Shown here: positions 44,215 through 57,700 of the stretch, in pieces
Layout of the letters: each line of letters begins with the position of its first letter
Numbering within the stretch: the stretch's first letter is position 1
NCBI GenBank assembly: GCA_963942565.1
Contig: OZ012686.1
Span: forward strand, 58,788,917-58,852,916
From: Maea johnstoni
Taxonomy: Eukaryota > Annelida > Polychaeta > Spionida > Magelonidae
Length of the DNA: 64,000 bases
Reading direction: 5' to 3'
Notes under the pieces: generated by a model
What the model was told of the DNA's origin: nothing
The model's database searches: none
The model's input: only the letters and a program-made list of their open reading frames with translations
Position numbers and translations under genes: made by a program

Positions 44215-47200
44215 ATGTCATCATTCAGATTCAACTACGGAATATGGGAGTGTATATTTGAGTGGTAAGTGTCGTCCGGGATACTTCAGTTAGGTCAATT
44301 ATTCGCGATATAGCTGGAAACTACAAAACCTAAAGTGTGATCACACGATGAAAAGTTTCCTCATTAGACATTAAGGCCTAACTAACATACCTATTATATT
44401 GCTGAAAAGCAACAGATACTAGTATACTGTTTGTTAGTAGCTTCGGTTTTTAGCATTAAAAGGTGGCATTTCAAAAAGTCGCAATTGTACGCATGCACCA
44501 AAAATTATACTGTTTGATTTTGGCTCACCAAGAAGGAGGGTTTAGCAATTCCCTATTCGCCAGCATACGAGGCTTGGCCTTTTAGTTGTTTTGAAAAGTA
44601 AGGGTCTCTAGGTTTTAGCGAACTAGGACAACGCTAAATATGCAACACGTTCTATTGATAGGGTACATGTAGAGTTATTTGGCAGATCGTTTTTTTTTTT
44701 TCTTTCTTTCTTCCCTTCTCCAATTTCTGGAGTCTCACTGCTTTGTCAGGAGTTGGGTTTCTCTATGTTCCATTCTCTCTCTTATCGCTTCGGTTGCTCT
44801 GCTGATGCTGTCAGTTTCATCACTATATAGGTCACTTATTTTCAGTCTGCTACTTATGTGCCTGTATTCTCCACATGTGGTCATGTGACTCATGTCATCT
44901 CTCTCCTCACTGCATAGGGGGCAGCACAAGTCAGTTTTGTTGTTTTTATAGTGACATCCAAGATTATTCATTTTAAGCCTATATCTTATGGCTAGTTTGG
45001 CACTCTGAGACCTCATTTCATCCAGGTAGCTCTTTTTCTCAAATCTCAGAATGTCACATATTTTGCCTCCTTTTAATCTCTCTATATTCAGTTGGTTTTG
45101 AAGTTTTTCTTGAATCTTTTTGTCCACTGTGGTCTTCCAGCTCAGCTTGCTGAGGGCACCAATTTGTTCATCCTCCACTTCCAACCGGTATAGTTTTTGA
45201 ATATCAGTTATCTCTGCAGTCCAACACTTCGGGAAGCCAAACTTCTTTTGTTGACTGTACACCTGGCGCACAAGTTTCTCTTGGTTTCCGCTTAAAATTC
45301 GGTGCAAAAACATCAACTTTTTTCTGGCTATCTGGTCTTCAGCTGGGAGAATTCCAGTTTCTGCAAATAAACCCATGCCAGGTGTGCTTATGGGTAGATT
45401 CATCATCCTCTTCACTCCATCTAGTACAATCTTGTCCATTCTTTTCAGATCAGCTTTCCGTATATTAGTCCATGTCTCACTATTGTAAAACACCTTTGGA
45501 TATAGGATTGTGTTAAACAGTTTAAGCTTTATCTGTAAGTCTCTTTCTGGGGTGTTCATTTGTTTGGTGACTGCTATTAGATCGTTTGAGATGGAGCTAT
45601 ACTTGTGAAAATGGTTCAGTAAATGATATTTATCAACTAAAATGTAAACCATTACTTTACATCTAGAAATGAAGAGGATCAATAGTGTAAGATTACAAGA
45701 GTCAATCGCACACTAAGTAGCTCATAGGCTTTTAAGCATTGATGTAAATCTGCAGGTGACCGTTCTCTGGTAACTAAAATCAAATGGTTTGTAAATTCTT
45801 TTTTTTTTAGGATCCAGTATTTATTTGAAGTTTTTGGTTTCATTTGGTACACGGACGAAGCACCACCAAAGACCGATAAACAGCAGGTAATCTTAATCTC
45901 TTCGATAGGACAAACAATCCTCCATGTGTAACCTACAAGCTATTTCAAGTTTATAAACCCTATAAAAATCGACAGACACAGAATAAGGAATGTTCAATTG
46001 TGTTTCAGGTACACTGTGAAAATCACCCGATTTGGGTAAATTTTAACTCTGACATATGTGTACCGGGTTAACATTTCCTACTTCGAAGGCAGTACAGGTG
46101 AACCATTACTTTTGTGTAGTGGGATATTGTTTTCCTATCTAGGGTTAGATGTAAACTGAAACTATGTGGTAAATATTTGTTTCGGGGGGAGGGGTGAGTA
46201 TTAATTATTGTGATGCATACCTTTAACATATACTAATATTAAGTACGCTATTTGGTACATAAAACATACATCTACAATAAAACTGCCACGGCAGTCCAGT
46301 TATTAATATGTTTATTTTGTTATCTAGACAGGGCTTATACAGTTCATTTCCTGCAGGTTTTCTTCTTCTCTCTTCTTCTTCCTTTTCTCCTTTATTAGAA
46401 AATGATGTTAATCGGATTACAACCACTCCTGTGTTTATGTTTAGACAGTGAAACATGATATGCATATGCATTCACCTTAATTGTGCAAGATTTTAAGATT
46501 ATTTCTCTATCTCTACACCATACAATCCTTCTACAGTAAATGCTGAAACGTGGTTCAGTGTACTACATGTAGCTCATTGTAGTGCATGTTCTATATGTAG
46601 GAAGAACAAAGTATTTAATGTAAAGAATTCCAACATTACAAACAAAACTTAGTCTCTTACTGTTCGAAAATATGTATAAAACCAGAGACAATATTTATAC
46701 ATAGTCTCTATAAAACATCCTGCAACATCTTAAGTAACTTAAAATTGTTATCTAGACGCGAGGTTCCAGAACCCGCCGTTAGGCGGCTTCAAACACGTCG
46801 AAAGCCTTTGTGGAACGCCTGGGATTGTTTCATTACTGAAAACCTGGTTCTTCCAGTTATGTATGATAGCGTCCACTCTGTTTTGGTCAAACAGCATGGA
46901 TACATTCAATGGACTAATTGTACTAAGAATACACTTTTAGGAAATTAAATAACCTTTTTTAAATCAGTGAAATTAGCGATTTTACAGTTTTGATGACGTC
47001 ACAAGTAATTATAATATTATAATACAGGACGGTGGCGACGCGTAGCGGCCGGGCGTTCATTTACCCTACAGACCTGTAGGGTAAATGAACGCCGAACACG
47101 AACACGTTACAGTCAACCCCCCCCCCCCCCCCCCCCCTACACACATTCTACTGCCGACACATGTCATCCAACCCTAGTTCCGAAAAACTCTGGGTCACTG

Positions 47201-50200
47201 CTCCTTTGCTTTAGCTTATCACCATGACTAATAGAAACATGTGGTCGTTCAGTTGCTTGATATGTGAGACACATGTTTAACTGAGCCTTCATCAAACATT
47301 TACCCAAAAAGGTAAAAGTATTATAATGACATTCACGGGAATGGGTTAAAAGTTGAAGTTTACTGAAAAAATAGTGCAGTTTCTCTGCTTGAGGTGAACC
47401 TTAACATTTCAAGCGGGTAATCATTTTTCATTTTTTATTCAACCCCTCCAGTTGAATTTAAGGCTGTGCAAAAGATATAGAAGGATTTGAAATACAGTTT
47501 GCGCAAGCAGAAAGTGGAAATACTCCGTTAACGACATGCAAATTTACGTTTTTCTGCGCACGAACAAAACAGAATGAGCAGAAAATCAAAAGAATGCACG
47601 CTGTGGCGGCCTTTTTTCTCTCAAATGGCCATTCAACTTTTTTTTCTTGCAAAAGAATCGGCCAAGCAGCCAATTTCTTTTTACATTTTCTTTATTTTTG
47701 TCAGCACAAGGTATAACATGTCCAAAAATTACAAAATTCTAAGAACAAAAAAAATGGTGCTGGCATCCCTAAGTGTTAACATTTTAGTCCGGCACAGAAA
47801 GCTGGATTTTGGGGTAAACCTTTTTTTTCATATATAATTTTTTTTCAATAGATTCTGGTAGCCCAGGGTACCCACTTTAAGAATCTGCCAAGCTGGCACC
47901 CTTGGGCAATTTGAGATATTGACCAAATCTTTGCCACCCCCATGGTACAAGACATGGACAAAATGCAGGCGAAAATCGTACATTTTAGCTTAGTGACCTA
48001 ATTCTTGACCCCTGTTCTTTGCAATGCGGGTACCTACAGTGGTCCAAGTACAAATATCAATTTATTTGTTAACTAAATAAGTCATATTTAGAACTTGAAT
48101 GGTGAAAGTTATATATAAGTCGATATAATACTGTTCAAATTGCAGGCGAAAATCGTGTATTTTAGCTGAGTGACCTACTTTTTGACCCCTGTTTTCAGCA
48201 TAGCGGGCACTTAACGTTGGCCAACTACAAATATCAATTAATTTGCTAGCTGAATAAGTCATATTTAGAACTAGAATAGTGATGGAATCTTTTATTGCGA
48301 TTTAATGCTGTTCAAATATTAGAAAAATACAGGCAAAAAATAAATTGTATATCCTAACTAAATGACCCAATTTTCGACCCCTGTTCTCAGCAATTGAGGT
48401 ACCTACGGATGTTCAAATACAAACATATCCCTACCTAAATCGAGCCTATGTACCTTGTTGGGTCTGTAGGTCTCTTAGATTTTAATATCTGGATCAACCA
48501 AAACCGGAGAAAGTCCAATTAGTCCATTTCTTGTACCATGGGGGGGGGGGGGGGGGGGGGGGGGATTCTTGAAGTGGGTATCCTTGGCTACCAGAATCAA
48601 TTGAAAAAAAACTATATATGAAAAAAAAGGTTCATCCCAAAATCTAGCTTTTTGTGCCGGATCATTTGTATATTTTTACAATTTTAAATATTCTGTCTAT
48701 GAACGCACAAGATGAGGACTGACACATATGAATTTTATGAAATGCCATATGGCCAATAATTTAACTTTTGAAAAGATGTTCAACCTGAATGAAAAACATT
48801 CACTTACAATGGAAATCTAATTCAACTTGACTTCAAAACAATCCAAAATAGCTTTTTTCAGCTATTGTTTCAAGATATCATGATCAGAATTATTCAAGTT
48901 ATATCTCATTTTGAAAAGGAACATATACTCCGAAATATCAGATGAATGTTTGTATTTTATTTATCTTTTTTTTCAAAAATAAATCATGAACATGGGTCAT
49001 CCTAGCGTGTTTTGAGTTCGTGGTATAATGTGGTATAATATATTTCTGCTAATATTAGTTCGTCATCTATTTGAGATTCCAATGAATGATGGTATAGTAT
49101 TGAAGACGAAATATTGTGATGAACAAACAGTATGAAAACTCATATAGATCAGAATTTTTGACAGGTGTTTATTAAATGTTACCATGTGTATTTCAACTTT
49201 GTAGCTTGGAGTCATGCTATGGTTTCCTTTAGTGGCTGCTGGAACATCTTCCCTCATCTACTGTCTGAGAAGGCTATGGATACCTATACTTCTACATTAC
49301 TGCATCCATGGATATAAAAATATCAAATCTAGTCTGAAACAATTAGCTACTAGGTTAGCCTTAAAACATGCAGCATACATTGGTAAGAAGCTCCTTGGTT
49401 ACGTTTGAATACCCTATTTGTAAATAAAATTCAAATACATAAGATATGTATAAACATATTGTACCAAACTGTGTTTACATCTAGGATAGGCGCTTATCCA
49501 AACAAATGTTCGTGACACAACATGATACAAACTACACGTGTATAGCTACTACATTACACGAGTATCAGTTTTGATTAAAAGTAATTGTTAATACTTTTCT
49601 TTACATACATCAATGATGTTTTCATTGGCTCATCATAATCACATATATGTAAAATTGGGTTCATCATTAAAAAAGTAACATGGGTAGAGTAATATGATAT
49701 TGTACAGAAGCAAGCTGTTTTGATCAATAAGTTCATTTTCAGAATTGAATATTGTGCTACGTTTGCGGGGGCCCAGCGATGCCTTACAGAACATATTCTA
49801 AAGTGGCTTGTTTTCTATTTTGAAGCTCGGATCAGTGGACTTGAGAGGGAGCATCAGATTGAAATAGAGAATCTCAAATCCTCCCTCCACAGTAGTATGC
49901 AAGAGAATAAGCAGAGAGTTATTGGCTATGAGAACACAATCAGCCAGCTGAAAAAGGAAAAGGACAATGCAACAGAACAAATCCAGCGCCTGCAAGATTT
50001 AATAAACGAATTTGTTAAAAGCAGCGCTGAGGATGCAAGACTATTAAACAAACAAGGGAAATACATTACTCAAATGGAACAGGAGCTGACAGCTGCTCAC
50101 AAAGAGATTGAATATGCAAACCATCAGGTGGTGTTGATGAAATCAGATAAATATGAATCAGATGAGTTTAAAAGCATGCTGAAGGAATATGAAGATATGA

Positions 50201-50244
50201 ATGGTGAAATCATGGAAGATTTGTATTCCAAAGCTGGCCCATAG
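44215..50244 (+). CDS. Membrane-anchored coiled-coil protein, 4 exons, 240 residues
   Basis: Exons 44215-44264, 45811-45886, 49205-49382 and 49826-50244 join in phase at GT-AG junctions. The N-terminus MSSFRFNYGIWECIFEW continues into an aromatic, amphipathic stretch (IQYLFEVFGFIWY). A hydrophobic segment follows (LGVMLWFPLVAAGTSSLIYC, about 43-62), then a second weaker one (LWIPILLHYCIHGY). From about residue 100 to the end it is a long charged coiled coil (ISGLEREHQIEIENLKSS, AAHKEIEYANHQVVLMKSD). It ends in SKAGP with no KKxx signal. The plan, membrane anchor plus cytosolic coiled coil, recalls BAP29/BAP31 of the ER, but the N-terminal sequence does not match that family, so I leave it unnamed. 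Intron 1 holds an antisense LINE and intron 2 a foldback element. Confidence 0.8.
44690..45682 (-). mobile_element. LINE (non-LTR retrotransposon) 3' fragment with reverse transcriptase C-terminal region
   Basis: An open frame of about 315 codons (45682 to 44735) contains ILYPKVFYNSETW and RMDKIVLDGVKRMMNLP, typical of the region after the reverse transcriptase core of LINEs. Near the end is a zinc-knuckle-like CCPLCSEERDDMSHMTTC. The catalytic YADD part is absent, so the copy is 5'-truncated. The stop is followed by a short A/G-rich tail (44690-44720). It lies antisense in intron 1 of the membrane/coiled-coil gene. The clade cannot be assigned by eye. A shorter copy of the same 3' end is at 19.8 kb. 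Confidence 0.85.
47052..47093. repeat. Perfect 20-bp inverted repeat with 2-nt spacer
   Basis: GGCGTTCATTTACCCTACAG is followed after AC by its exact reverse complement. It is GC-richer than its surroundings and lies next to a poly-C run (47119-47137), in intron 2 of the membrane/coiled-coil gene. Confidence 0.9.
47789..48660. mobile_element. Foldback element with internal 177-bp tandem repeats
   Basis: The arm 47789-47958 (CCGGCAC, tagattctggtagccc, catggtacaagacatgga) is mirrored at 48518-48660. Between the arms are about 2.7 copies of a ~177-bp repeat marked by 'caggcgaaaatcgt' (about 47966 and 48143, a weaker one near 48329) and 'gacccctgttct'. A run of about 24 G at 48541-48564 sits at the right arm's inner side. 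No coding frame is present. Confidence 0.75.
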
Positions 50245-50478
50245 TTCCATGTTCAAAATTATCACTATCTACACGTGTATATATCCACTTCATATAAAAC
50301 TATGTACGGTATAAAGATTTTTTTTGCGTAAAAATGGCCCTTATCATTTTTATACAAATGCTAATAGATATTGTTTTTTGGATTATTGTATGTCATAGTT
50401 TATCAATGGCAAACTATAGTTCAGCTTATAGTTAAGGTGTGAAGCAGTGGTTCCTATACTAGCTATGGATTTGTGAAG

Positions 50479-50484
50479 AATAAA
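50479..50484 (+). terminator. Poly(A) signal of the membrane/coiled-coil gene
   Basis: AATAAA lies 235 bases past the stop and is followed by GT-rich sequence (gcattgtatttgttttt). Confidence 0.7.
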
Positions 50485-50661
50485 ACAGCTTATGTTATCT
50501 AGATTGCATTGTATTTGTTTTTACTTTTCTTTATTACAGGAAGGTTAGTATTTGAATCGTTTTGTAAACGAATTGAACTAATGGAGAATATCAATCAGTA
50601 ACTTCTATGACCGCATCTTCAATCTATTTGAATATCAAATATCTACTTAACAATCCATTAT

Positions 50662-51313
50662 ATAGGTCAAAGTTGACAGGGGCTTGAACGGCCCCGTAAC
50701 GGGCCCGTTAAAGGGCCCTTATGGGCCTGTTACGGGCCCGTTTTCGATCCCTCAATATACCTACATTTCAAAATGAAATATGTTCCAATTGCCTTCCGCA
50801 GGATTTATGCCATGTGACCAGTCAATACATACCCATTTAATCTTACCTCATAATGCCTGACGAAGTTATTAGATCATGTACTGTCAAGAGTTCAATGCTT
50901 TTCCTATATCAACCCATTAATGCTCTCAGCGGCCAAAAGCAGCCTGGTACTATTGATGAAATCTTGCAGGCAAAAGCATAGCAAAGAAATTATTTGAAGG
51001 AGCGACGTTAATCAGGACATTACCAACAACTCTTTTTCAAATATTTTGTAAAATTAACGTCATTTCCAAAGTTATTTTAAAAAGTATCATAGATCCAGTC
51101 GTCAACTGGAAGAGAAACTCCTAAGCATTAATGGGTTAAGTACTGATCTCTGACCTCTTATATAGATACCATTTGTACGCATCGCAATCCCAAAGTTTTA
51201 TTTTACAAGAAATTTCTTTTTGACGGGCCCATACGGGTTTGTCATAACAGCCTCCTAAAGGGCCCGTTTTAACAGGTTCTGAGCCCGTTAAGGGCCCATC
51301 AATTTTTACCTAT
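50662..51313. mobile_element. MITE-like element with GGGCCCGTTA-rich inverted ends
   Basis: The ends ATAGGTCAAAGTTGA and (opposite strand) ATAGGTAAAAATTGA are each followed by 70-90 bases of repeated 'aacgggcccgttaaagggccc'. A second inverted pair lies inside (cccattaatgct near 50913 and gcattaatggg near 51125). It is non-coding, and GC-rich at the ends against an AT-rich middle. Confidence 0.7.
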
Positions 51314-51979
51314 GTACCCACTCTATATCTTTTCTGAAGTTATTTATAAAACATGAAAACACTTTCGATCTTTTCCTAAGTAGCTGAGGAAGGCATGGAT
51401 CCTATTAGTCTGGTATATCTAGCGGGCGAATTAATCCCAATTTTGCAAAAAAGAGTATTAGATTCGTGCTTGAATTATGCTTCTGTGTCAGGACAAAAAT
51501 TGGACTTATTGTTGCAACGTTCCCTTCAATGTGGTTATATGATTGTCAGTTTAAGTGGTTGGCATTGTTCGTACCACCACTGTATTATGTTACTTGCAAA
51601 AGAATGAAAATCACTGGCTTATAGTTATATGAATGGAGGGTTATAGACCATTGCGTAACTGGAAAAGAATGTTCTAACTTGTTATGTAAAAGTTATCAAT
51701 CGGAACCTCAGTGTCATATTGTGAACAGCTGTAGCTGTCATTATGATTGGCATATATTTTGGTTTATGGCCTAATACAAGACTTGCCATTTCTACACAAT
51801 ACCAGCAAATACAAAAACATTATTACACTAGTGCCATGACGTAAAAAGAACCTGGTTTTCAAGACAAATATGTTACTGCTTACATTGCAAAATGGACTTT
51901 GCTGAAAACAAGAGGAGATATTGTTACAGACTGATGTGTCAAGTTTAATAAGGACAATTCCACGTTTCCTTGTGCAGAT

Positions 51980-52068
51980 CATTTGTGAAGAACATTCAAG
52001 ATTTGGAGAGAGCAACCAAGAATCACTCAAGGGGTTCATCACTTTTGAGTGATGAATCTGTTTGATAT
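51980..52068 (+). other. Possible orphan terminal exon
   Basis: After a plausible acceptor (cgtttccttgtgcag) one frame reads SFVKNIQDLERATKNHSRG, then SSLLSDESV and a stop. The composition is that of a coiled-coil end, which would suit an alternative last exon of the gene ending at 50244. However, a second frame is also open to a stop, and I found no phase-matched donor in the preceding exon. Treat it as a candidate only. Confidence 0.2.
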
Positions 52069-53294
52069 GAAGTAACTGGTGGTAAGTGTTCCCTATTGTA
52101 GACTGAGTGTCTTAACTTAGAATAGATACATTCTAAATACAAGAGTTTAAATCATAGCACAACCTAATGAAGAGGAAAATCCATTAAATGTGGCAGGGTG
52201 TGCATCTGAGAGGCTTGCAGTCAGATATGAAAACTCAAGGGTTGCTTAATCGTATTTGTTCATGTAATTGGGATTCTCATAGAACACTTCAGGTTTGGTT
52301 GAAAGACTGAGAATACAGGTTTGAATGTAGATGATGACACACACATGTAAAGCCTGGCAGAGATCCTCTTTTACCAATGAACGCTAGTGTAGGAGCCAAA
52401 ATGGAAATATCTAGGCGAGTATTATGTTTCTATTGCATTGCTTATACTGAAAATAAGATTTTGTGAAGGTCTAAAAAAGAACACAATTTCATTTAAAGGT
52501 TAGAAAGCAAATGCAAACACATTTGCAACCTGTATACCATTTTTGTTAATAGAAAAATAAAAATTTGTCTTCAAAGTTATTGTCGCCATTATAAAGTGAT
52601 CAGAAAAACGTTCTCAATAAGATATTGTATCAAAAATATATTAACAGGAGAGTGTAAGGTAGTCCATGCTGGAGTAAAGATAAGGTAGAATCTACACCAA
52701 TAATGAGAAAACGTATGGAAATTGATCCAACTGATAGAAATCCACACGCTATACCTGTTCAAAGTGAGCCTTGTACAGCCAGTCATTTAGCAACCAATGA
52801 CCATCCAGTTGAGAAAGAGAGGGTGATCATAAGGAATGGATTAGAAGCTCCTAACTGCGTCAGATGAAATACCCGTGTAAAGGTATTACCTAAGGAGCAC
52901 AAGTAAAACAACCCAAAGTGGTGAGGTAGAAGTGGGACCTCACAACCCCCACAGAAAAGGAGAGAAATATCAGAAGCATGACAATTATGGTACTAGGTTA
53001 CCATGATAATGTTATGAAAGGGTATAAAATACTGTCTTGTAGTGCCAATCATTATGTATACTCTCTAAAGTTTGATGATATCTGTAGGGGATCTTTTTAA
53101 ACAGTGGTCTGTTCAATCTTCTCTTGTGCAATGATAATTGGTCAGCATGGAACATCAGCAAGACTGATTGGAGACTGTATTGTGGAACGTATGTGTTGGA
53201 TGGGACGTTTCTTGTGATATGTGAGACTTTGTCTGCATTTATAGGAAAATAATGCTGACCTTCTTTAGAAACATAAGTATGTTTCAGGATAAAA

Positions 53295-54725
53295 ATGATG
53301 AGTAATGTCCATTTGATTTTATGAGAAGACAAGCCTATGACATTTGAAATACATCAACGTGACAGATTATGTCAATTTTGAAGGTAGGTTTGCGATGCAA
53401 TAACTGTGTCGTTGTGTATAAGTGTAATCCTTTCCATTTGTCGTAGCTTTTGTATAGAATATAGTAATTCAATTCACCAGTACATATTTCACCACTAATA
53501 AGCATTATAATGCTTTAGTAAGGCAAAATATCTATATCTATAGTAGTGGTCAAGGATTTCTCTCATATAAATGATTTCAAAAAGTAGTGTACACCGTTCA
53601 AATGTATGTTGGTAATAATTGGGTCAGTGATAGGCACTGTCAGTTGGAGATGATTTGAATCTAGTTGACAGTTAGGAATTTGACATTTGACCTGTTTTGA
53701 TGTTGTTTTTAATTGAGTATAAGAGGATTGACATGTTTTTGAGAAAATAATAACGTTTTGCCAAGTGCTGTCATTATTGTGCAATAATTACTAATGAAGT
53801 TTAATGTGATGCAAATATTCCTGTAATCAGAGTAGATGGCTTGTATGCTTGTAAATTGCTTGTATGGCAACTTGCAAAAGTACCCTCAAACCAGGGAAAG
53901 TTAATTACCGGTAAGGCTAATTTGTGACTAGCCAGTTGTAAGTTCGGTTTAGAAGACAATTATGTCAAATCTTTGTGATGCATGGTATTAACACTTCATC
54001 TGGTAAAATCATTTATACTCCTTTTAAGGTTGAATGAAAATGCATTTAATCAGACATAAGATAAACACTACCAGCTGATCAGTGTCGTAAAATTTAATGG
54101 GATATTGCAGAAATTAACAAACAAGGACAATTCACTTTTGGGTGATAAGGAGAAAATGAAATGACTACCTCACTTAGAAGGTTGCATCTAGCCGTGAAAG
54201 TGTAAAAGAGGAAAGAAAAGGAAAGCCATGCATTAACAAATGTCAGCATGTTAATCTTTTGGATAGCCACCTAAAGGATGAATGCAGACTTGATTTGATT
54301 TGACAAGTTTGAGGTTAAAAAGATGAGTAAGTCATTTAATATTATGAATAGACAAGCTTATGATATTTGAAATACACTAATGTGACAGAGTCTATCAATT
54401 TTGAAGGTTTGTTTGCGATACAAAAATTGATATTGTTGTGTAGAAGTGTTATCCTTTCTTGATACCATAGCGTTTGTATAGAATGTAATTCAATTTACAG
54501 GTATCTATCTCACCACTTATAAACATTATGCTTACGTTATGCAATATACGTATCTCTATAGAAGTCCAGTATTTAAGACATATAAAATGCTTTTAAATAG
54601 ATAGCGTACATTGAGTATACACTGTTAATGTATATTGGTTATAATTGGATCAGGGATAAGCACTGTCAGTTGAAGATGTTTTAAATAAAGATGACAGTTA
54701 GAATTCTGACTTTTGATCTGGCAAA
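53295..54725. repeat. Direct duplication of about 410 bp, offset about 1.03 kb
   Basis: The segment 53295-53705 is repeated at about 54323-54722 in the same orientation with moderate divergence. Shared blocks include 'gacaagc(c/t)tatga(c/t)atttgaaataca', 'tcaattttgaagg' and 'gataggcactgtcagttg' / 'gataagcactgtcagttg'. No coding potential is visible. The rest of 52070-58330 shows no recognisable exon on either strand. Confidence 0.75.
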
Positions 54726-57700
54726 GGTCATCAGTTGTGTAACTGAGAAGACATTGTAAACCTGATAAGCAACACATAGGCAGGTATTTAGAGACTTAGT
54801 GGTGACAAAATTGGCCACCTATAATGTCTTGTCGGCATAAGTGGGCTGGCAAAACTGGAGGGGAACATAACCACTAAATTGGCCAATCAGACAAAAGAGT
54901 GTATTCGCTTCTATAGTAAACAAATGGATTGATGTTCAACAATATAAAATATTGTTTCTAAAGATATTTCTATTTGTCAGAAAACATTCACATTCCAAGT
55001 TGTGCTGTCCATGAAGCCGGGGCATTATAGGTGCACCTCAAGCATTAACAGAGTTTTAAAAATCTCATTTATCTCTTTATTCATTTTTTTAAAGTTACAC
55101 TTACCAGGCCCAGATGTGCAACTGTTAAATTGAAACGGAGAAACGAATACGTAACCAAAGGTTCTTTTAATGTAAAGGTTAAATGTTGTTTACACGCAAA
55201 TTAACATTTGAAACCACATACATGTATTCCAAAAACCGATAACTTGCAAATTGGTTTTCCAATATGGCTCTTATTGTTCTACCTTAAGTATTTACCTTTG
55301 TTTAACGTTTATCCTGTGTTACTAACACAGAAAGTGTTTCACCAATAAAGGTGTGCTTTTGCAAACTGGATTGCTATGATCTGATAGATATCTGGAACCT
55401 AATTTATGAAGGGGTTCTAATGAGATACATTAACAACGTAACATTTCAGCACCAGTCCACTGCTTGTCTTTTTGCATCTGTCAGCTGGTTGCCTAATTGT
55501 CTCTGGCTAGCCACGTACCATAATTAGGCAATACTATTCCTGACCCATATAGCTGGCTGTATAAGCCACCTTTAGCTGCAACATCACAGGCATGTGGCTG
55601 TATCTATATCCAAGCAACCAGGTAACAGTTTGACAAGTGATCGTGTATAATGCCTGCTCTGCCCAAGCATTAAGTGCAGGAATAAAATGTTGCACAGAAT
55701 AAACATACCACATGAGCAAAAACGCTATTATTGCATCTTCTAATAGCGACAAACAAGGTTGAAATCGAGGGAAATATGCAAGATGTTTGCAACTTCCAGA
55801 CAACAGGACCAAATTAATGAAATGGCAAAGCGTCCAGGTGAGCAGAGAAGCTCTTTTTCTCCAGTGTGGTGATAATGTATCATGTATTCACTGTGCTTTA
55901 AATGGACTTCCAGCATAAAAAATCAACTTATCTTTTAAACAGGCATTACCATTGCCTTCATGATGCAACATACAGTATGCCATATTCATGATGTCTCCAA
56001 AAATAATTCTGTAATTGAATGCTTTTTTTGTAAATGGGAATGAGACTGTTAGCCAAGTGCCGATCATAATCTGGTTCTTAATGTTTTGAATACAAAATAG
56101 GTGCAGTAATCATGGACATATTGTAAATACAAGCAATATTTTATTAAAAACACAGAAGCGTGTACAATCTCAAATTTGAACCATTGAAGAGTTCACAGTA
56201 TTGCCAATAAAAGCAAGAACAATTCAGCTTTTCACCTCTTAATATCATAATGTGGAATTTGTTCCCATTTGCTAATCAAGGAAAGGTTAGTGACCATATC
56301 AGCATCTGAAAATAATCTCAAAATCAACTCAATAACAGTAATAATAGTATCCTATATATTACCACAAGGATGAGCAAGTAATGGTGTTTGTTTTGTCTAA
56401 GAAAATCCTTTTGACACACGAATCTCATAAATGAGAACCTTATCAATTGTAGAAAGGCTCTAACTCAACTCAAACCTCCTTGGTCTGCCTCTGATTGTAC
56501 GGACACTACACAAGTCAAATGGTCCTTCAATCAGGGAAAATTGCTCAAATCTTCCTCTAATATTGATGGTATTGCATCAACTGCATAGGTCCAGATTCCA
56601 AACAAGGAAAAGTTGGTTATATAAAGCAAGCTTAAAGGAAGGGTGACCACAAAACCCAAGTAAGAACTTGATATACATTTCAAACCTGCTGAACACCCAT
56701 TGCAATATACACTTAGTAAGCACTCCTATTAAGGTAACCAGCTCCAACAGGAGATTGTCTATTTAGAATTGGTAGCAGTTTCTACAAATAATGAAAATCA
56801 AACATTAGTTGTTAAGTTTTCCTGTGACACAATAATAATGAGCAATATGCTTCCTAGTTGAACATACATTAGCAGCTACCAAACCGAGACTGGGCTTTTA
56901 CAAATATGAGGGAAAATATATTAAAATGGTTCAGATGAATATGCCTGTTGCATACCTCAGAGGTAAATTTTACAAAGCACAGACAGGCTTAGACCTCTGG
57001 AATATTCAGAAAATATTTCACATGAGTTTGACGGAAAATTGTATCTCACGAAAAGAACCACAACTTTCATCGTTTAGGTGTGTCACTTAATCCATCATTG
57101 CTTTTCGGATAGTTGTACAGTGTGAGAAAACTTATTATACTCGATGTATCATGGATTGTTGCCAAGATCGGCAGCATTTGGCATGTGGCTAATCAGAAGA
57201 TTGCCAATTCAACTTATTCAATTAACAAATTCATATCCATGCAGATTCATACCCCAACTAAATTGAACAAGTATCTTTTTAAGTACCTACAACATGATCA
57301 CAAATAAAGATGTTTTACCCTAGGTTAATCTGATGTTATTGTAAGTAGCTGGCGCAGACTGCTGTTAGAGTGTGGAATAATCCCCATCATTTTGTTTATT
57401 TATATCACCCATGATCTTGCTTTATTGTCTGCAACATTTTCAAACTTTTGTATCAACTCTTGCAAAGGCATTTCATTAAAATTGGAAATAATAGTGTAAA
57501 CTTCTTAGTGATAATGTATGCTTGTATAACCAACCAGCTTCAGTGATAGTTGGCTTGAACACGAGTTGACTTTTTCCAAAACAAGAACAAGTCGGAGGTA
57601 TGCAAGGTAAATGAAACTGAAATGGAATAGATGAGACCGTCTCAAAAGTCCCAGGAATGCAAGGTATCTCCAACTGTGTCTGAGATAAGTGACAAAATAA

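Noticed and set aside
55786-55838. ATG-initiated short exon (MFATSRQQDQINEMAKRP) ending at gtgagc
   Set aside because: It looks like a first exon, but no phase-matched downstream exon was found on the + strand before 61 kb.
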